From Bacillota bacterium (GTDB taxonomy: Bacteria > Bacillota > Bacilli > Paenibacillales > NBRC-103111), in NCBI GenBank assembly GCA_023386955.1, contig JAEWIS010000031.1:62001-126000 (forward strand): a stretch of 64,000 nucleotides of DNA, in the 5' to 3' direction. How positions within the stretch are numbered: position 1 is the first letter of the stretch; each line of letters begins with the position of its first letter. Shown here piece by piece: positions 7,431 through 16,318 of this stretch. A program made the translations under genes and the position numbers. The notes below the pieces were generated by a model, which saw only the letters and a list, made by a program, of their open reading frames with translations, ran no database searches and was not told the DNA's origin.

Positions 7431-9608
7431 ATGACTCATCCCCATAAGGCCCGATGGCTGGCCAAAAGCAGCAGCATGCTGAAGAATAGAGGCAAGGCGG
7501 TATTCCGCCAGGCCTGGTTCCGCTTTGTCCTGAAACGGGCAGCGCTTGTTATACTCCCCCTCCTGCTGGTTTTCCTCACAGAAGCCTTAACCCGTCAAAG
7601 CTGGTATGCGGCCTTGCTCTGGATGGCTGACTATAACAATGAGTTTATATTGAACTACTGGATCGCTTTTTGGGTCACCCTGGTAACAGCCGCATTAACA
7701 GGCCGCACCCGTGCCGCCTGCGTTTTACTGCTGGCCGGGATAACGGCAACCGGCATATGGAGCGGCATCAGCATGAACCGCACCGGACTGCCTCTTTTGC
7801 CTTGGGTCATCATGCTTCCCGGAGGGGAGCCGGACCCGGTTGCCGGGCTCAATCCCCACCTCACTCCCGGGCTGCTTGCAGGAGTGGTTATTGCAGCCGC
7901 GGTACTGATGCTGGCCTTCCGGGTCCCCGGAACGAGGCTGGGCCGGCGGGAACGGCTTTTGTACGCTGCTTCCGGCTTGCTTATTCTGGGCTCCGCTTAT
8001 CTCAACAGCCCGCTTCCCTTTACGGACCATCTGCGCTTGCCCTGGATCCATTATGAGCAGGAGGCCAACTACAGCCGCAACGGCTTCTGGGCTTCGACCC
8101 TGGACAACCTCCATTTCGTAGCGCCGGTGCGGCCGGCCGGCTCCGCCAAAGGAGAGCTCCGCAGCCTGATCCGTTCATTGCCTGCTTCGCCCTCCTACGC
8201 AGAGCAAACCAGATCTCAACCCGAGAAGGCTTCCCATGAACACCCCAATGTGATCGTGCTGCTCTCCGAAAGCTTCTGGGACCCGACCTTGCTTCCGGAG
8301 GTGCGCTTCAGCGAGGACCCGATCCCCTTCTTCCACTCCATGATGGCCGAAACCACCGGTGGCTGGATGCTCAGCCCCCAGTTCAGCGGCACAACCGCCA
8401 ACGTGGAATTTGAGGTGCTGACGGGCAATTCTGTCCGTTTTCTGCCCAAGGATGCCATCGCCTATATCAGCTATATGGGCCGGGGTGTGGATTCGCTGGC
8501 CGGCATCTATGCCCGGCAGGGTTATACCACCACGGCCATTAACCCGTACTTCAACTGGTTCTTCAACAGCCGCAACGTCTACCGCAATATGGGCTTCTCC
8601 CGGTTTATCAGCTGTGAGTTCTTCGAACCCCGCTTCCACGGGCCCAATTTCGAGGACAGCCAGGTGATGGACAAAATTATCGAAGCCATGGACAGCTCAC
8701 CCGGTCCAGATTTCGTATTCGCCAACACCATGGAAAACCATGGCAGCTACGAAAACAAATTTTACTCCAACCCCATCTCCGTAAGTGGTCCGTTAAGCGC
8801 CAAGGCCAAGAACATCCTGGAGAATTACGCCACAGGCGCCCAAGCCTTCGACCAGGCCTTCCGGAAGCTGGTGGAGCATTACCGCAAGAGCGGGGAGCCG
8901 ACGGTCATTCTCTCCTTCGGCGACCACCTGCCCGGTCTCGGTCCGGATTATCTGGCTTTCCGGGAGGGGGGGTTCCTGCATAAGGAGGACTCGGATGCCC
9001 AGAAGATGGAGAAGCTGCATTATACCCCCTTCGTCATCTGGGATAATATGAAGCTCCAGCCTCGTGAGAGCCTGCGGATGAATGCCAGCTTCCTGGGCCC
9101 TTATCTGCTCCATTACGCCGGAAGCCCCGGCACTTATTACACCGATTACCTGTATGCCTTGTCCCAGAAACAGCCCATCATCCCCATCCGTCCTTATGCC
9201 CATGCTTACCCGGCGGACAACAAGGAGCTTGCGGATTACAAGCGGCTGCAATACGACATTCTCTTCGGGAGTCAGGAGGGTTACCGCCTTCAGGGCATCG
9301 CAGGTTCGGTTCCGGCGGCCAGGTTCGAGATGGGCTACGGCAGTCCCGCCCTGGCCAAAATCTTCCGGGACACCACCGGCAAGCTTGTGGTGGAGGGAGG
9401 ACGGTTCAGCAGCGACTCGGAGGTATGTCTTGACGGCAAACCCCTCCATACGGTATACGACAGCCCCCAAAGGCTGACCGTGTGGCCGGAGGACCTGCCT
9501 CCGGTCCTGGCCGGCGCCTGGAGCGTGCAGCTGGCGGACCGGAAGCATACAATTATCTCCAGATCCGGCGAGCTGGTCCTGTCCGCAGAGGAACTGGAGG
9601 CACATTGA
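7431..9608 (+). CDS. LTA synthase family protein (membrane sulfatase-fold phosphoglycerol transferase)
   Basis: This 725-residue protein has about five N-terminal transmembrane helices, then an extracytoplasmic sulfatase-fold domain from about residue 270. The metal and nucleophile motifs are visible: NVIVLLSESFWD with its metal-binding Glu, GTTANVEFEVLTG with the likely nucleophile Thr near 321-322, and GDHLPG near 497. The family transfers glycerol phosphate from phosphatidylglycerol onto teichoic acid or related lipid anchors outside the membrane. About 150 further residues follow the catalytic domain. The ribosome site is weak (GGGAAG). TATAAT at 7372-7377 could be its -10 box. Which acceptor it uses cannot be told. 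Confidence 0.87.
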   Translation: MTHPHKARWLAKSSSMLKNRGKAVFRQAWFRFVLKRAALVILPLLLVFLTEALTRQSWYAALLWMADYNNEFILNYWIAFWVTLVTAALTGRTRAACVLLLAGITATGIWSGISMNRTGLPLLPWVIMLPGGEPDPVAGLNPHLTPGLLAGVVIAAAVLMLAFRVPGTRLGRRERLLYAASGLLILGSAYLNSPLPFTDHLRLPWIHYEQEANYSRNGFWASTLDNLHFVAPVRPAGSAKGELRSLIRSLPASPSYAEQTRSQPEKASHEHPNVIVLLSESFWDPTLLPEVRFSEDPIPFFHSMMAETTGGWMLSPQFSGTTANVEFEVLTGNSVRFLPKDAIAYISYMGRGVDSLAGIYARQGYTTTAINPYFNWFFNSRNVYRNMGFSRFISCEFFEPRFHGPNFEDSQVMDKIIEAMDSSPGPDFVFANTMENHGSYENKFYSNPISVSGPLSAKAKNILENYATGAQAFDQAFRKLVEHYRKSGEPTVILSFGDHLPGLGPDYLAFREGGFLHKEDSDAQKMEKLHYTPFVIWDNMKLQPRESLRMNASFLGPYLLHYAGSPGTYYTDYLYALSQKQPIIPIRPYAHAYPADNKELADYKRLQYDILFGSQEGYRLQGIAGSVPAARFEMGYGSPALAKIFRDTTGKLVVEGGRFSSDSEVCLDGKPLHTVYDSPQRLTVWPEDLPPVLAGAWSVQLADRKHTIISRSGELVLSAEELEAH

Positions 9609-9648
9609 AATCATGAAGCGTTAACCCTTCAGCAAAGGAGCTCCGGCT

Positions 9649-10677
9649 ATGGTTGAATTGTCCCATCATCAAGCCCAAAACATTGTGGATCGTATGATGA
9701 AAGACATTCCGTACAATATCAACATTATGGATCACACCGGTACGATTATCGGCAGCGGAAACAAAAGCCGGATCGGCACGCTTCATCATGGGGCGGTGGA
9801 GGCCATCCGGCAGCGGAAGCCCGTGGATATTTACGAGGATGAAACCTATGTGAAGAAGGGCATCAATCTGCCCATTGAGCTGAACGGCCGGATTGTAGGT
9901 GTGGTGGGCATCAGCGGCGAGGTGGAGGAAACACGTCCGTTCGGGAATTTGCTGAAGTCCGCCGTGATCCTGCTGATTGAGCAGAGCATAACCCTGGAAA
10001 AGGAAAATGCCAAAATGAATCAAAAAAGACAATTTTTTGATCTCATTGCCGAGATGGACGTGGAATATACCAAACCCGTAATCGACCAGGCCCTGACCTA
10101 TGGCCTCCACCTGTCCAAACCCTCCCAGGTGATGGTCGTGGAGTTTCCCCGGGAAACCTCCGAGGACCTTATCGACAGCTATCCCTGCTTCAAATTGTCC
10201 AGTCATTCCCTATGTATCATCGTGCAGGACAACGACGGGATCGCCCGGCTGCAAAACCTTCTGCGTACCCAGCACCCGGCAGCATTCATGTCTGTTAGCA
10301 AAATGAATGACACGGTTTCCATGGGCTACGGGCAGGCCAAGGCCGCCTTGCGTGTGCTCAAGGGTGTCTTTTATAACGAAACCGTCATCTTCTATGCCCA
10401 GTGTGAATTCATTGCCGATATGGCCAAACCGCCCAAGCCGGGAGACGCCATCCAGCAGATCACCGACTTCCTGCACATGGACGGCGAATTGATCAAGACC
10501 CTCCAGATATATATCAACTGCAACCTGAACGCCAACGAAACAGCCAATCAGCTGATCATCCACCGCAACACCTTAAATTACCGCCTGGCCAAAATCCACA
10601 AGCTGACCGGCAAGGACCCCAAGAATATTCTGGAGCTGGTGGAATTGGTATTTGCACTTATCGCCCGGGTGAAATAA
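9649..10677 (+). CDS. cdaR: CdaR-family sugar-diacid regulator
   Basis: This 342-residue protein begins with the diacid-recognition domain (about residues 5-135, with INIMDHTGTIIGSGN and VVGISGEVEE). A central region follows, then a PucR-type helix-turn-helix at the C-terminus (NANETANQLIIHRNTLNYRLAKI). CdaR proteins activate genes for uptake and breakdown of glucarate, galactarate or glycerate. The convergent operon encodes a GntP permease and a glycerate kinase, its expected targets. AAAGGAG is eight bases before the ATG. Confidence 0.9.
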   Translation: MVELSHHQAQNIVDRMMKDIPYNINIMDHTGTIIGSGNKSRIGTLHHGAVEAIRQRKPVDIYEDETYVKKGINLPIELNGRIVGVVGISGEVEETRPFGNLLKSAVILLIEQSITLEKENAKMNQKRQFFDLIAEMDVEYTKPVIDQALTYGLHLSKPSQVMVVEFPRETSEDLIDSYPCFKLSSHSLCIIVQDNDGIARLQNLLRTQHPAAFMSVSKMNDTVSMGYGQAKAALRVLKGVFYNETVIFYAQCEFIADMAKPPKPGDAIQQITDFLHMDGELIKTLQIYINCNLNANETANQLIIHRNTLNYRLAKIHKLTGKDPKNILELVELVFALIARVK

Positions 10678-10699
10678 ACCTAAACCCGCTTACGAAAAA

Positions 10700-10732
10700 A
10701 AGGATGCCCCCGCTGCACCGGGGACATCCTTT
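10700..10732. terminator. Bidirectional Rho-independent terminator
   Basis: GGATG-CCCC pairs with CGGGG-CATCC between the convergent cdaR and glycerate kinase genes. It is flanked by AAAAAAA on the left and TTTTATTTATT on the right, so it can serve both strands. Confidence 0.85.
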
Positions 10733-10735
10733 TAT

Positions 10736-11872
10736 TTATTTCAACAATCGGGCGACACTCTCCGCCGTGCGGGCCACATTCGCCTTGCCTTGGGCCAGCA
10801 GGGTTTCCAGCTCCGCCGCTCCCGGCACGATGCCGAAGATGGCGTCGAAGCCTTCCTCATACAGCACCTCGATGTCCTGTCCGATATAACCGGCCAAGGC
10901 AATTACCTTCATGCTGCTGTCAACTTTTTTGGCCGCTTGAGCCACACCGAAGGGAGCCTTTCCGAACTTGGTTTGGAAATCGATCCCGCCTTCGCCGGTG
11001 ATGCAATAATCCGCTCCACGGAGCTTTTCCTTCAATTGGGTATACTCAATCACAATATCGATACCCTTGCGCATGTTGGAATTGGTGAAGGCCAATAAAC
11101 CTGCCCCAAGACCGCCTGCACCGCCTGCACCGGGCACATCGATGATTTCAATGCCCAGCTGTGCCTTGACCACCTCACCGTAATGGCGCAGGTTTTGGTC
11201 CAGCGTTTGCACCATTTCCGGGGTTGCTCCCTTCTGCGGGCCGAATACAACGGAGGCTCCGCGTTCGCCGCACAGCGGATTGGTCACATCCGATGCCACC
11301 AGAATATGGATGTTCTTGATCTGCGGAATAACACCGCTGGTATCAATTTTGTCCAGAGCGCCCAGGAATCCGCCCCCGAAGGGCAGCTCCCGGCCGGCCT
11401 TGTCCAGGAACCTGTAGCCCAAGGCTCTCGCCATGCCCGTCCCGCCGTCATTGGTGGCACTTCCGCCAATTCCCAGGATGATCTCGGTAATACCCTTCTC
11501 GATACAGTCCCGGATCAGCTCCCCCGTTCCATAGGTGGTGGTAATCATGGGGTTTTTGGTTTCCTTGGTCACATGATGGATGCCGCTGGCCGAAGCCATT
11601 TCAATGACGCCGGTTTTCCCGTCGCCCAGAATGCCATAGCGGGCAAGCACCGGATTACCCAGAGGACCGGTGACCTCCTTTTCAATCAGGGTGCCGCCGG
11701 TGGCGTCCACCAGGGACTGGACAGTGCCTTCGCCGCCGTCCGCCATGGGCACATGAATACAGGTTGCGTCGGGAATGGCCCGTTTAATGCCTATTTCCAT
11801 GGCTTCGCAGACTTCCTTGGCCGTCATGCTTTCCTTGAATGAATCCGGAGCCAAAACAAATGTTTTTTTCAT
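10736..11872 (-). CDS. glxK: Glycerate kinase (GlxK/GarK family)
   Basis: This 378-residue protein has the usual length for the family. Landmarks are FVLAPDSFKESMTAKEV at the start, MADGGEGT, GIGGSATNDGGTGMARALG and GEGGIDFQT. It phosphorylates D-glycerate with ATP, in this family generally giving 2-phosphoglycerate, which feeds lower glycolysis. It starts 18 bases after the GntP permease on the same strand, so the two form an operon for glycerate or a related acid. GGAG lies eight bases before the ATG. Confidence 0.95.
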   Translation of the reverse strand: MKKTFVLAPDSFKESMTAKEVCEAMEIGIKRAIPDATCIHVPMADGGEGTVQSLVDATGGTLIEKEVTGPLGNPVLARYGILGDGKTGVIEMASASGIHHVTKETKNPMITTTYGTGELIRDCIEKGITEIILGIGGSATNDGGTGMARALGYRFLDKAGRELPFGGGFLGALDKIDTSGVIPQIKNIHILVASDVTNPLCGERGASVVFGPQKGATPEMVQTLDQNLRHYGEVVKAQLGIEIIDVPGAGGAGGLGAGLLAFTNSNMRKGIDIVIEYTQLKEKLRGADYCITGEGGIDFQTKFGKAPFGVAQAAKKVDSSMKVIALAGYIGQDIEVLYEEGFDAIFGIVPGAAELETLLAQGKANVARTAESVARLLK

Positions 11873-11890
11873 GATGTTTACTCCAATCTT

Positions 11891-13189
11891 TTAAAGGATA
11901 AATCCGTACAGAATGACGGCCACGATGGTCATGGTCAAACCGACCATGCTTTCGTACATAACCACCTTCATTCTGTCCTTCATGCTCATGCCCATTGCAT
12001 TACGGGTAACATGGAAGTAGGTTCCATGGGGCAGATGGTCGATGACGGTTGCGCCGGCATGGGTCATCACCGCTGCGGACAACGGGGCTACGCCGGTGTT
12101 CAGAATGGCATTGGAGAAGGAGCCGGTGGCCAGAATAACGCCGGTGGACGTAGAGGCCGTTGCGGCTGCCATCAGAATACCTGCAATGGGAGCCAGGAAG
12201 GTTCCCGAAAGTCCGGAGGCTTCTACAAGGGACACAACCTGGGAGGGCAGGCTGGAGGCTGTAATCAGTCCGCCGATGGCGCCTGCGCCGATAATGATCA
12301 GAATGGTGGGAGTCATCCGGTTAAGACCGGAGCTGCAATACTCCAGAATTTTCTTGCGTTTGCCCAATGCCAACGAGCCCACAATCCCCGCAAAAGGCAG
12401 GATATACAGGGAATCAATCTTAAGCTTTGCCAGCGCATCCAGACCCAGCATGGAGCCGACAGGGCTGATCATCAGGAGCACAATGGCGATAGCCGGTGTA
12501 ACCAGCGATTTTGCCAAAGACGGGAGATTGGTAGTGCTGACCTTCTCCAGCTCGGCCGCTTCTTCGTCGGTTACCTTGGTGCCTTTATACTTAATCATGG
12601 AAGCAATGATAACCGCTACGATCACACCGCAGATAGCCGGAATCAAACCGCCCAGCATCACCTGGTTCACATCAAGCTTGTAGCCGCCCGCCGCCGCAAT
12701 GGTATTGGGGTTCGGGGAGATAATGTTGCCCGCCTTGCCGCCGCCGGACAAAGCTACCAGCAGGGCTACCTTGGAGTAACCCATCTTGTTGCCTACAGAC
12801 AAGGCAATAGGGGCCACAATCAGCACAGCTACGGGAATAAACACGCCTACCGCAGTAATAATCATCGTAGCCAGGGCCAGCGAGAGCATGGCTTTGGTGC
12901 CGCCCAGCTTGTCTACAATGGTCTTCGCAATGGCTTCGGCCGCCCCCGATTCCATCATAACCCCTGCGAAAACACCGGCGGCGATAATGCGGACAACGGT
13001 CCCCATTACGCTTTGTGTACCGGAGATCACAATGCTGACCGCTTGGGCAAAATCGGCTCCGCCGATAAATGCGCCTACAATCGCACCCAGAATTAATGAA
13101 TACGTGGGAGCCAGTTTGAAGAGAATTAAAAGGATGGCCAGCAGGAGTCCGATCAAAGCCCCGACCCAGCTAATAACCAATGGTGTCAT
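11891..13189 (-). CDS. GntP-family permease (gluconate/glycerate type)
   Basis: This 432-residue integral membrane protein has about 12 hydrophobic segments. GntP-family features include the glycine-rich SGGGKAGNIISPNPNTIAAAGG and the C-terminal TGVILATGSFSNAILNTGVAPLSAAVMTHAG region. GntP proteins are proton symporters for gluconate, glycerate and similar acids. The downstream glycerate kinase suggests glycerate as substrate. AAGGAGG is seven bases before the ATG. A candidate CcpA site lies about 115 bases upstream. Confidence 0.92.
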   Translation of the reverse strand: MTPLVISWVGALIGLLLAILLILFKLAPTYSLILGAIVGAFIGGADFAQAVSIVISGTQSVMGTVVRIIAAGVFAGVMMESGAAEAIAKTIVDKLGGTKAMLSLALATMIITAVGVFIPVAVLIVAPIALSVGNKMGYSKVALLVALSGGGKAGNIISPNPNTIAAAGGYKLDVNQVMLGGLIPAICGVIVAVIIASMIKYKGTKVTDEEAAELEKVSTTNLPSLAKSLVTPAIAIVLLMISPVGSMLGLDALAKLKIDSLYILPFAGIVGSLALGKRKKILEYCSSGLNRMTPTILIIIGAGAIGGLITASSLPSQVVSLVEASGLSGTFLAPIAGILMAAATASTSTGVILATGSFSNAILNTGVAPLSAAVMTHAGATVIDHLPHGTYFHVTRNAMGMSMKDRMKVVMYESMVGLTMTIVAVILYGFIL

Positions 13190-13302
13190 GTCAAATCCTC
13201 CTTGTTAGTCGTGTAATCAATATTTCCCTACTATTCCTGGAATCTCATAATTAATCCGTTTATTATCTCTCGTGGGTGCCCCCTTTATTCAAACCGTCTT
13301 TC

Positions 13303-13317
13303 TGAATACGTTTTCAT
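13303..13317. promoter_or_regulatory. Candidate cre site (CcpA operator) upstream of the GntP-GlxK operon
   Basis: The minus strand reads ATGAAAACGTATTCA, a full match to the catabolite response element pattern WTGNAARCGNWWNCA. It lies 114 bases before the permease start. Repression of a glycerate/gluconate operon in the presence of preferred sugars would be expected. The match is seen; the regulation is inferred. Confidence 0.6.
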
Positions 13318-13353
13318 TATAAAAAGATCATCAACTTTAAACAATTGATGATC
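13318..13353 (-). terminator. Rho-independent terminator for the two-gene membrane operon
   Basis: On the minus strand GATCATCAA pairs with TTGATGATC and is followed by TTTTTAT. It lies 26 bases beyond the stop at 13379. Confidence 0.75.
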
Positions 13354-13378
13354 CACTGAATTTTATTGTGCAAATGCA

Positions 13379-13834
13379 CTATCCCTCTTCTGCCACATTG
13401 CCCACGGACAAGGCTCCATGCTGCCACAATACGCTGCGGAGCCGGTTTGTATCCTCCGGCCTGCAGCGGATGATGACCATTGCTTCCGGATGACGGCCGG
13501 GAGTCATTCTCCGCCAGAGCCGGTATTGGAAGAGCGCGCAGAGCCCAAACCCCAGGAGGAAACCGGATATTGCTGTAATCAACCCCCAAATCAAGGGGCC
13601 CCACTCCCGTATAAACCCCTGGCTGATCCCCACTACCGCACTGGCTGTCCCCAACGCCATTCCCGTTTCGAAGGAGGTTTGGACCCAATCGGATTTCCAG
13701 CCTGTCCCATCCCCTTCAGGTCCGGTGTGTAAGGGCACTACCATGATGCCGCGCCGCTCCACCCCGTCTTTCTCCAGGACCAGAAGCGCTTCCTCCAGTT
13801 CCAGAGACAGGTGAAAGGCTGCCATAATCAGCAC
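13379..13834 (-). CDS. Small membrane protein of unknown function
   Basis: I chose the GTG at 13834 (151 residues) because GAGGGGGAG lies just upstream with good spacing; an ATG three codons later is possible. The first 45 residues look soluble. Two hydrophobic segments follow (MALGTASAVVGISQGF and IWGLITAISGFLLGFGLCALF), then a cytoplasmic tail with a beta-strand-like VMVIIRC-type stretch. I do not recognise the family. It begins 20 bases after the gene at 13854-14618 and shares its terminator, so the two are probably co-transcribed. Confidence 0.65.
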   Translation of the reverse strand: MLIMAAFHLSLELEEALLVLEKDGVERRGIMVVPLHTGPEGDGTGWKSDWVQTSFETGMALGTASAVVGISQGFIREWGPLIWGLITAISGFLLGFGLCALFQYRLWRRMTPGRHPEAMVIIRCRPEDTNRLRSVLWQHGALSVGNVAEEG

Positions 13835-13853
13835 TCGCCACTCCCCCTCGTCT

Positions 13854-14618
13854 TCAGCGCAGGAAGATCCGGACATCCGTATCCCCGTACCGCTCCTGCA
13901 AGTATTGGCGCTGCTCCATACGCAGCAAATTATTGCGTTCCCCCGCCGTTTCGAAGGCATGGTAGGCCGCCCCTCCCGCCACCGAGGGCATAAACAGCAG
14001 CCAGTGGCATCTCAGGACCTCAAGAGAGCCTGGCAAATCCCCCAATAGCAAACGGTGCAGGGAAACCGGTACAAAGGACAGACTGGAATAAACGCCCCAC
14101 CAGAATACCGCATAAAGCGCCAGGCCGATCCGCTGGTTATAAAACTGTCCCATTCCCGGAAAAAACAGCGACATCAGCGCGGCGGAAAGCCTGCTCCGTC
14201 TGTCGAGAACCTGAATCTCCCTGGCATACATTGACCCGGGAGATATTCTCGCATTCTCCAGCACCGCCATCCGGTAAGTCTTGTTCAAGGTTTTGGCATT
14301 GACGTAGCTGTCCCAAATGGAAAGCATATAAATCAGCATGTATGCGACAGCCCAGCGCATCTCCAGAATATCCTTCGCCATCTGGAAACGTCCGGTGTAC
14401 GAATACATCAACGCCTGGTTAATATGGGCCAGGGTGTTCAATATCACCTCAGCCAGGGTCAGCAGGACGCCCCGTATATATTGATTGATAAACAGATGTC
14501 CGAAGCCGGGGAAAGCGGCCGACCACCAGACAACCATCAGCGGGTTTTTGTATTTGAGGTACGTGACCCCACCCGGGCTAATGACGGACATAATTCTGCG
14601 AGGCGAAGAGCTATTCAT
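13854..14618 (-). CDS. Polytopic membrane protein with duplicated PG-G membrane motif, unknown function
   Basis: This 254-residue protein starts at the ATG at 14618, with GGAGATGG seven bases upstream; the longer reading frame lacks a ribosome site. It has about six hydrophobic segments. A related motif occurs twice: FPGFGHLFINQYIRGVLL near residue 35 and FPGMGQFYNQRIGLALY near 155. This suggests internal duplication of a TM2/DUF5683-like two-helix unit. The tail is charged. It is the first gene of a two-gene minus-strand unit. No function can be assigned. Confidence 0.65.
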   Translation of the reverse strand: MNSSSPRRIMSVISPGGVTYLKYKNPLMVVWWSAAFPGFGHLFINQYIRGVLLTLAEVILNTLAHINQALMYSYTGRFQMAKDILEMRWAVAYMLIYMLSIWDSYVNAKTLNKTYRMAVLENARISPGSMYAREIQVLDRRSRLSAALMSLFFPGMGQFYNQRIGLALYAVFWWGVYSSLSFVPVSLHRLLLGDLPGSLEVLRCHWLLFMPSVAGGAAYHAFETAGERNNLLRMEQRQYLQERYGDTDVRIFLR

Positions 14619-14740
14619 GATGTATCCATCTCCAACCCTTTTTACCATCCATATTTTCCAACATTTGTAGTATGCCTCATTTTGAATAGACCGATACATC
14701 TAGCCCGTGTTTGCAAAAACGGCCTAGCCCAGCCCGAAAC

Positions 14741-14769
14741 AAAAAGACCGGAGGGTTTTCCTCCGGTCT
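14741..14769 (-). terminator. Rho-independent terminator of the amino-acid permease gene
   Basis: On the minus strand GACCGGAGG pairs with CCTCCGGTC around an AAAA-containing loop and runs into TTTTTG. It lies 62 bases past the permease stop. Confidence 0.85.
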
Positions 14770-14830
14770 AACCTGTGTACGACTATTAAGAGACTGCGCC
14801 GAAATAAGTACGCGAATTTCCTCGCAGCTC

Positions 14831-16159
14831 CTAAGACGAAACCGGCAGTTTGTTTTCCTTGTTGCGGCGGTTCATCACCACATACAGGGGAAGCCCCAGC
14901 AGGGTGATGAGAATGGCCCACAGGCAATCATAGAACTGGTTGAACAAGGTGCTGCCCACCACGAACAGGGACCCGCCGATGGCCACCAGCGGAATAACGG
15001 GATACAGCGGAACACTGTACACCCGCTTCATTCCCGGATGGCGCCTGCGCAGGATGAAGATGGCGATAAACGCCAGAATATAAAAGATGTAGATGGCGAA
15101 AATAGCCATTTCGGACAGATAGTCCGGGTTGGTCAGGGTCATCATCACAATGGCGATGACTACCTGCAGCAGGGTTGCGCCTACAGGTGTGCCCAGCTTG
15201 GGATGCACCTTGGCGAAAACCCGGGAGAACGGCAGCTGCCCCCGCTCCGCCATTGCGAAGGTTACCCGCGGGAACGCCAATATCTTGCCGTTCAGACAGC
15301 CAAAAATGGAGATCAGAATGCCGATGCTGATCACCTTGCTGCCCAGTCCGCCCATGACCTGCTGGGCTACCGTACTGGCGGCGTTCTCCCCCAGCAAGGC
15401 AATCTGCGAGGCGGGCAGCACATGCAGCATGGCCAGATTGACCAGTACATAGGCCACCATAACAATGGTCAATCCGCCTACGATGGCGATGGGCAGATGT
15501 TTGCCCGGATTTTTCATTTCCCCGGCCACATTGCCTACCAGCATCCAGCCGTCATAGGCCCACAGGGTGGCCAGAATGGCCGCTCCCATCCCCATCTGCT
15601 CGGCAATGCCGCTTTCCGCTCCCCAGATGGCAGCATCTCCCTTGATCAATCCAAGGACTGCAATCAGCACAATCGGCACAAACTTGGCTACGGTTGAAGC
15701 CGTTTGCACAAAACCCCCGTAGCGGGTCCCCAGGCTGTTCACCGTAAACAGGAAGAGTACAGCCGCCACACCCAGCCAAGGCTTCAGCGAAGCGTCCCAA
15801 TGGAAGAAATTCGCCAGAAGGGAACCAAAATACAGACCCAACGCACCCATGATGGCCGGTCCGTAAATAATGGTCTGCATCCAGCCGGATAAAAATCCCC
15901 ATACCTTGCCGTACACTTCCTCCAAATACACAACCAGTCCGCCCGTTCTCGGGAATTGAACGCTGATCTCCGCCATCGTCAATCCGCCCGCGATGCTGAG
16001 TAGGCCGCCCAGGATCCAGGCCAGCATAGCCAGATTGGAATCCCCCGCGTATTCAATAACCCGCCCCGGCTTCATAAAGATGCCCGAGCCGATAACCGTA
16101 CCCATCACCAGCGAGATGGCTACCGAAATGCCGATTTGCTTCTGCAATTGTCCGCTCAT
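14831..16159 (-). CDS. APC-superfamily amino-acid permease (SteT/LAT-like)
   Basis: This 442-residue transporter has about 12 transmembrane helices. Helix 1 carries the unwound GSGIFMKPG motif of amino-acid/polyamine transporters. The sequence resembles SteT-type serine/threonine exchangers (GLTMAEISVQFPRTGGLVVYLEEVYG). It is a single gene with its own terminator and a promoter region containing a dyad. The ribosome site GGGGG is about 12 bases before the ATG, rather far. The substrate cannot be told from the sequence alone. Confidence 0.9.
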   Translation of the reverse strand: MSGQLQKQIGISVAISLVMGTVIGSGIFMKPGRVIEYAGDSNLAMLAWILGGLLSIAGGLTMAEISVQFPRTGGLVVYLEEVYGKVWGFLSGWMQTIIYGPAIMGALGLYFGSLLANFFHWDASLKPWLGVAAVLFLFTVNSLGTRYGGFVQTASTVAKFVPIVLIAVLGLIKGDAAIWGAESGIAEQMGMGAAILATLWAYDGWMLVGNVAGEMKNPGKHLPIAIVGGLTIVMVAYVLVNLAMLHVLPASQIALLGENAASTVAQQVMGGLGSKVISIGILISIFGCLNGKILAFPRVTFAMAERGQLPFSRVFAKVHPKLGTPVGATLLQVVIAIVMMTLTNPDYLSEMAIFAIYIFYILAFIAIFILRRRHPGMKRVYSVPLYPVIPLVAIGGSLFVVGSTLFNQFYDCLWAILITLLGLPLYVVMNRRNKENKLPVSS

Positions 16160-16197
16160 GCGAATGTTAGTCCCCCATGTCCTCCAGCAGTGTACAT

Positions 16198-16220
16198 CCG
16201 TCCTCCATTATAACGGACGG
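16198..16220 (-). promoter_or_regulatory. Permease promoter -10 box inside a dyad
   Basis: On the minus strand TATAAT (16212-16207) lies between the arms CCGTCC and GGACGG, 40-60 bases before the permease start. The arms bracket the -10 box, as an operator would. The -35 match is weak. Confidence 0.4.
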
Positions 16221-16318
16221 CATCCTCCGCCAACAGGGGCAATCTTGACAAATCGGTTAATTAACCACTATCTAATAAATAATCTTTTCCCCGTCTGGGA
16301 GACCCTTTTAAGCCATTG

